A stretch of 64,000 nt of DNA, from the NCBI RefSeq assembly GCF_001949145.1, contig NW_019091368.1, positions 2,923,220 to 2,987,219 on the forward strand, written 5' to 3'. Positions 53,501 to 59,500 of the stretch are shown in pieces. The notes under the pieces are model-generated. The model searched no databases and was not told the origin of the DNA. It saw only the letters and a list, made by a program, of their open reading frames with translations. Both the position numbers and the translations under genes were made by a program. The DNA comes from Acanthaster planci (lineage: Eukaryota > Echinodermata > Asteroidea > Valvatida > Acanthasteridae). Numbering within the stretch: position 1 is the stretch's first letter; every line of letters begins with the position of its first letter.

Positions 53501-56500
53501 TTCTGCTTGATGACTGTTTTGAGTGTCTGTCAATCAAACCTGTTATTGTTGAAATTTTTTAATTTGATTGAAATCCCTTTGAAAGTGACTTAGTTTTTAA
53601 CATTTGTTTCAAATTCAAAATCCCAATCAAATACAATTTGGAAATATATACCTACACATTATTTTGGTATGACTATTTGAAAAACCCAAAACAAGTACAT
53701 TACCTGTTTAATATTCCCCCTTTCCCGTTTCTTTTTTTTGGGGGGGGGTTGGTTTGTGACTTCTTACAAATACACGTAAGGTATACAATGTTCAAGTCTT
53801 CCAACAAACTGAAGTGTGGCATATTGGCACCGGTTCTTGAACAAGTATACTATATAATTAGCATGTAAGGCCAATATGCAGGCAGTAAACTTCAATAGTC
53901 CCACCGCTTAATATGCTCAGCAACATATCACTAGCACCAGCAGTGCCCAAGTCCATGTTTGGCCCTTCGGATGGCCCGGGGCAATTACCACACACCCTCT
54001 CTATCAAATTCCTGCAGACACCCAAACCAGGCCAGGGCAATAGGCTGCTTGCTCCAACGCTTCCATTCGTCAAGCTGATCCCAGACAAATTCCCCCGAGG
54101 AAAAGGCGGAGTGGCCCCGATCCAGTTACAGGCCTATTTTATCTCTTTACTCCAGGATACGAATTGGGGGAACGGAGTGACACATTCACGCAGCGGTCGA
54201 GCGATGAACCAAAGAAATTCAGACATGAAAACAAAAGCTGAATGAATATTTATTGGAAAATTTTTTTTTCTCGTCTTCTCCTCGCGGGAATCAATGGGTA
54301 TACCACTTCTGCTTGAGTGGTTTGTCGTCAAACGGCCCACTCGGTATCAATGTCGGCCGTAAAAGCGCCCGATCTCTTAACACATCGATCGCTGAGCCGC
54401 TTGGGGCATGCTTGGGGTGCAAAAATGAGGTTGGATTATTGAAATTTGGAGTTGGGATCGATGTGATTACTACTTGTGAGTCAAAGAGGGCCTGAAGCTG
54501 GTCAGATAGGGTGTCACCCAGGGGGGGGGAAGACACACGCCAATTCTCATGGAAAAGCGCAATTATTATTTTGCACAAATCATTGAGTGACTCCTGGTCT
54601 ACGGTCAGTCATTTCTTTGCCCAGGATGGTCACTGCACTTTGTTCCATCTGTGGTGTGTACTGTGGTCTTAACAACTTCACTTGAAGGGCTGAAATTTTA
54701 GACAGACGCTGGGTCGAGGAGATGGACTTGTGCGGCAGCTGCTGGACTCGAAGCACGTGGACTTGAATACGAAACATGTAACTTGAGAGAGGTTCATCTC
54801 GGACCATCTCAACATAAGACCTGATGTATTACACGAACCTGAAACGAAGCAGTATTACATTTGCAAACTGACCTTCCATGATAAAAAAAGAGAACATCAC
54901 AGCCAAATCTTTTGCTGCAATCTTTGGTGCTCTCAAATTAAAGTTCTTTTGAAGAATGGGTCCTTTAGGTACTGCTGTGCAAAATGCATACAAATGAAAT
55001 TCCAGCCTACCTGTTTTTGTTTGTCATTTGTGGTAAAGATTTAACCTTGTCCTTAACCTTAATCCTCCTCCTTGGCCACTTGCTAGGAGCCTTCTTGAAT
55101 CCTACAGAATCTATTGTGTAGTAAGCCAATGGCACATTTATTTGGACTTCAACTTTCAAGGGTCATCAAGCCCCATGCAGAGTAATGACAGCTGGACTCT
55201 ATCTTCCTCAATTCTACGAAAATCTTCCAAAATCTTTTCTGGCAGAACTTGATGGCTTTGGGAGGGTTAGAATGGACTGCCTGACAATTGTTCCTCAAAA
55301 CCTTCCACAATCTTCCCCAAATTTTCTGCCATCGGGAAACCCATGGGAAGTTCTTTTTGCTTAACTTTTCCACCAGGTGGATTTGGAGGCTCTTAATAGG
55401 ATTTGTTTTACACATAATGCTTTAAAAAGCCAATGTCCCCCCCCACTGTTTTCACATTCTCAATATCACATTGTAAATATGATTAATAATAGGTTTTGTG
55501 TTACACATACTGTTTAAAAAAACCAATGTTCCCCCCACACTGTTTGCACATTTTAAATATGATTTATAAAGCTGAACTCAAAGATTTGGGGTGCACACCA
55601 GTCAAACTTCTTTCATTCTCAAAATTTGTTTTTTCCTCGGTCGTGTTGGGCAGGGTCTGAGGGCAGGAAAGCCCATTTTAAGTCAGCTGTCCAAGAGAGT
55701 CACAGTTCAGCTCTTCTGATGCTGACAACTCCAGATACAACAGACTGGGTGGTGCACTTAACATCCTTCCAATTTCCAGTCACCTACAGGAGAGAGCTGG
55801 ATTACCAGAACGAAAGCCGCGCTCTTCAAAAGTAGGCAGTAAACACATAGCATTGCACGCATACACAATGACACAATTTGAACAAGTCGATCATAAACTG
55901 TTTGTGTTTGACCTGTACTAAACTTACATTTACAGTGTAAATGTGTCAACATGAAACAATGTGACACTAACATTTAAAAAATCTTTCGGATTATGAATAT
56001 GGCGAACCTGAAAAAAAATTGGCAAAATAGCCCTTTTTGGGTAAAAGTAGAGCTAGTAATTTTATTCTTTGGTTCTGGATAATTTAGCTGTACATGTACC
56101 TTAATTTAAAAATAACCTCAATTCTTTATTTTCATTTTCATTCTCCATTTTGACCGATTTCATTTAACTGGTACTCTGTAATCCAATGAATACAAAAGGT
56201 CAGACCTGTTCACGGGATTGGATTGCAATTTCAAATCATAGTTACTGGTACAACAAATACACTCTGTGATGGCCAGTTTGCTGAAAAATAATGCAAGATG
56301 AGTGTAGAGGCTCTGGCAAGGTTCTGGTGGAACAGTTCAGCTGTTGCCAGATCTTACAAATACAGGTACCGGTATAAAACATGGCCTGAGCACCAACTGT
56401 ACTCTGTGCAGGTCGACACGTCCTTGCGCTGGTCCTGCTTATCCGACTCCATCTTGACGTGCTTCCCCCCCCCCACGACAGGTTTGACATTTCACAAATG

Positions 56501-59500
56501 TCCAGACAACCGCTGCCATCCGGTCCCAAAAATAAACCATTCCTGCCGATGCCCCGGAATCACATGATCCCGAGTAGACGTCATTATTTGAAGCCCGATC
56601 TCTCACACTCGTTAGCGAGCAAATTTACTCCTAATTGGTTTGTTCATGTTTGGCCCTCCTGGGAAAATGGAGGCACCACTATATACATGTAAACACTCAG
56701 TGTTTGATGTATTGTGAACTGAGACACCAGTACGTGTACATTGTACATGTACAGTGTACATGTATGTAAACATTCAACAGAGATAGGCCTGTAGGCTGTA
56801 TGATGAACACATGTACAGTACATGTACATTGGCCAGTAGGCTATATGTACATGTACAAACTGCGAACAGTTACATGTACATGTATACTCTTATGTACAGT
56901 ATGTACACAGGACAGTGTTCAGATAGCAATCCACAAATTTCCATTAAAAGGCATACATTAATATACATGTTTACTATGTTATATACTTGAACATGTACAC
57001 CTGTACTAAAATGCATAACCATATGTTTGAGTATGCACATCTACTAGTACTACAGAACAATCTTTTTTCCTTTTTTTCAAGAGTAACGATTTCCACCTAA
57101 CCGGTGCACATGATCCCCCTCAAAGTCAGGGTAATCTTCTTTCACTTTTGAGAATGACAATTGACATTTTTACTGCTCTGGTATCAGCCATGCCAACACT
57201 ACTGTGCCCATAGGGAGAGGGCGTGGCCAATGTAAATCAGGAGTTCACTAACCTTTACATTTCTACCAGTACATTTGCACGAGCATGTACGGGGAAAGAA
57301 TAAATGGGGAACCCGCCCCTCAGTTGGTAAAACGGGGGTCGTAACAACTTCAATTTATAAAATCCAGTACACAATTCAAAATCATATTCAAACGAAGTCT
57401 TGTCCCATCAACTTACACTCAGAACACACGTACAGGTATGTAAAATCTGAACAGGGATGATAACAGGGAAGAGATTGATCAGTGATAAAAATACATGCAG
57501 CTGAAAACAGCTGAAAAAAAGACATAGAAGCTGAACTGTGAAAATCTCCTACACTTTTGGACACAGCCAGTGGGGAAAAAAAGCTGAAATTCAAAACAAA
57601 AACAGCTGAAATCAGCCGAAAGCCAAGAAATCTCAACTCTGTGATAAAGATGAAATTCAGGAAAACCTACATGTACGTAGGCACTCCAGTGTTGAACGGT
57701 GGTGTTGGTAAGAAATAACAAGTACTGGATTTATTTTATAAATTTCAATATTAATACACGGTGTAGCAGTACGTACAGTAGTACACTGACTGCAGTGTGT
57801 ACTGAAGTGAAAAACAACTACTGCTCTAGTTCCCAGTCTTGCTTTTCCATTGCAAGCTGGATGATTCAGAATTTGTAAAGTACATGTACATTTACGCTGG
57901 TCGGTAATAAATAACAGTTTAATGGACACACTTTGAAGTAGGCTCTCAACCAATGGTTATGACCCTGCTGTGCTTTATTTTATGGTCAAGCCCATTATTG
58001 GCCATTGAGAAAATCTATTTATCGTAAGCCCGGTCGTTAAATAAACTTCAATGCCCTTTTCTTGAAGATATTTCAGCTTTTTTATTGGTCATTTACATGT
58101 GAGTCAGCACTAGTTCCATCCTTAAATCAATCTGTGATATTATTGCTTAAATTCAAAACAGAATGAAAGCAAAATGTGTTTACATGACCAGAGGGCTCCA
58201 GGGCTTAAAATATTGACTTCAGTGGATTATGGGCTAATCACAAGCCAAGGATTAAACTGTCTGCCTTGCTGGTGGGCCCTGGGGATTATGAGATTATGGG
58301 ATCAGGTTTTAATGCAGGTAAGTCTAATGCTTTGCCATTAACACCCTCAGTTAGCACAATTATTTTAAATAACACAGGATAGACCCTCATGCCCACACTG
58401 TACAGTGCCTTGAACCTGGCCCCTCAACTTCTGGCAGAGTGACTTCACTGCCCAGTGTTTACAGGCAAGTGGGATTTGTCTGAGGAATTTCTAGGTCAGT
58501 TTGACTAGATTATAAGTACCTTCGCATAATAATATTGCTGGCTGTGCCCCTCCAAGCATGTGAGCCTATTAAGTAGTTTTATAGACAGGATGCTGATAAC
58601 AGAATGCAGTGGGCAATGGAACAAGCCAGTTTGCTAGCAGTTCCGAACTTGTTTGTGGTGTGGAACTAGTAGTAGCATTTTGAGGAAAGTCAAGGAAAAG
58701 TAATAAATGGAACTTATGGTTTGGATCCTTGAGGAAGAACGCTCAAGAAATGGAATGACTCATGGACTACAGTACTTTGCTACTACAAACATTTGGGTCA
58801 CTGCTCTGGACAGTTCACAATGTGGACCTACATAGTTTATTCATGCGCGAAAAATGATACTCATGCAAATGTTTTTCTTTCTTCAAAAGAGCCGGGTAGC
58901 TTCTACCATATATGCATGTATACACACCTAGCCACGATTAGCTCTTAAAGTTGTTCTGAAAGTTTAAAAACTGTCCCTTTTTGTGCCATGAAGTTTATAA
59001 GTTTTGAGTACTAGTAGAAAATATAAAATGGAAAAAAGAGAGAAACTAGCATTTGCTATTCAAACCAACCCTCCACAAGTTTAGGCTTTTTCTTGTGAGC
59101 TTTCCCGCTTACTGACAAAGACAGAGAAAAAGAGCTGTGAAATCAGCAATGGACAGGCCCTTTAAAGATGAAGAGCCAGCCGACCAACACAGCCACAGTA
59201 AGAGCTGTCATTCAGGTAGAGGATGAGTCTAATAACGGCAGCTTCCTGACGCCTTACAAAGACAGTGTGCTCCAAAAAAGCAACAAGACCACAACCAAGA
59301 TGCAGGAAGTCATTGGGCTGCCAATATCCGGTAAATTAGGTCCCTTATCCCCGAGAAATTAGGTTAATTTATGTAAAGCAACTTTTTTGTCTTTTCTTTT
59401 CTTTTTATTTTCATTTTCAGGATGGGAGGGCTGCAACATCAAGTGACGTAAATACCCCCTATTGTTTTTCTTCTTCGGAGAAGAACCACAGATTTCAACG

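Noticed and set aside
59168-59362. 64-codon plus-strand frame near 59.2 kb
   Set aside because: Reads as a plausible hydrophilic peptide but has no family match or splice partners; not enough support for a gene.
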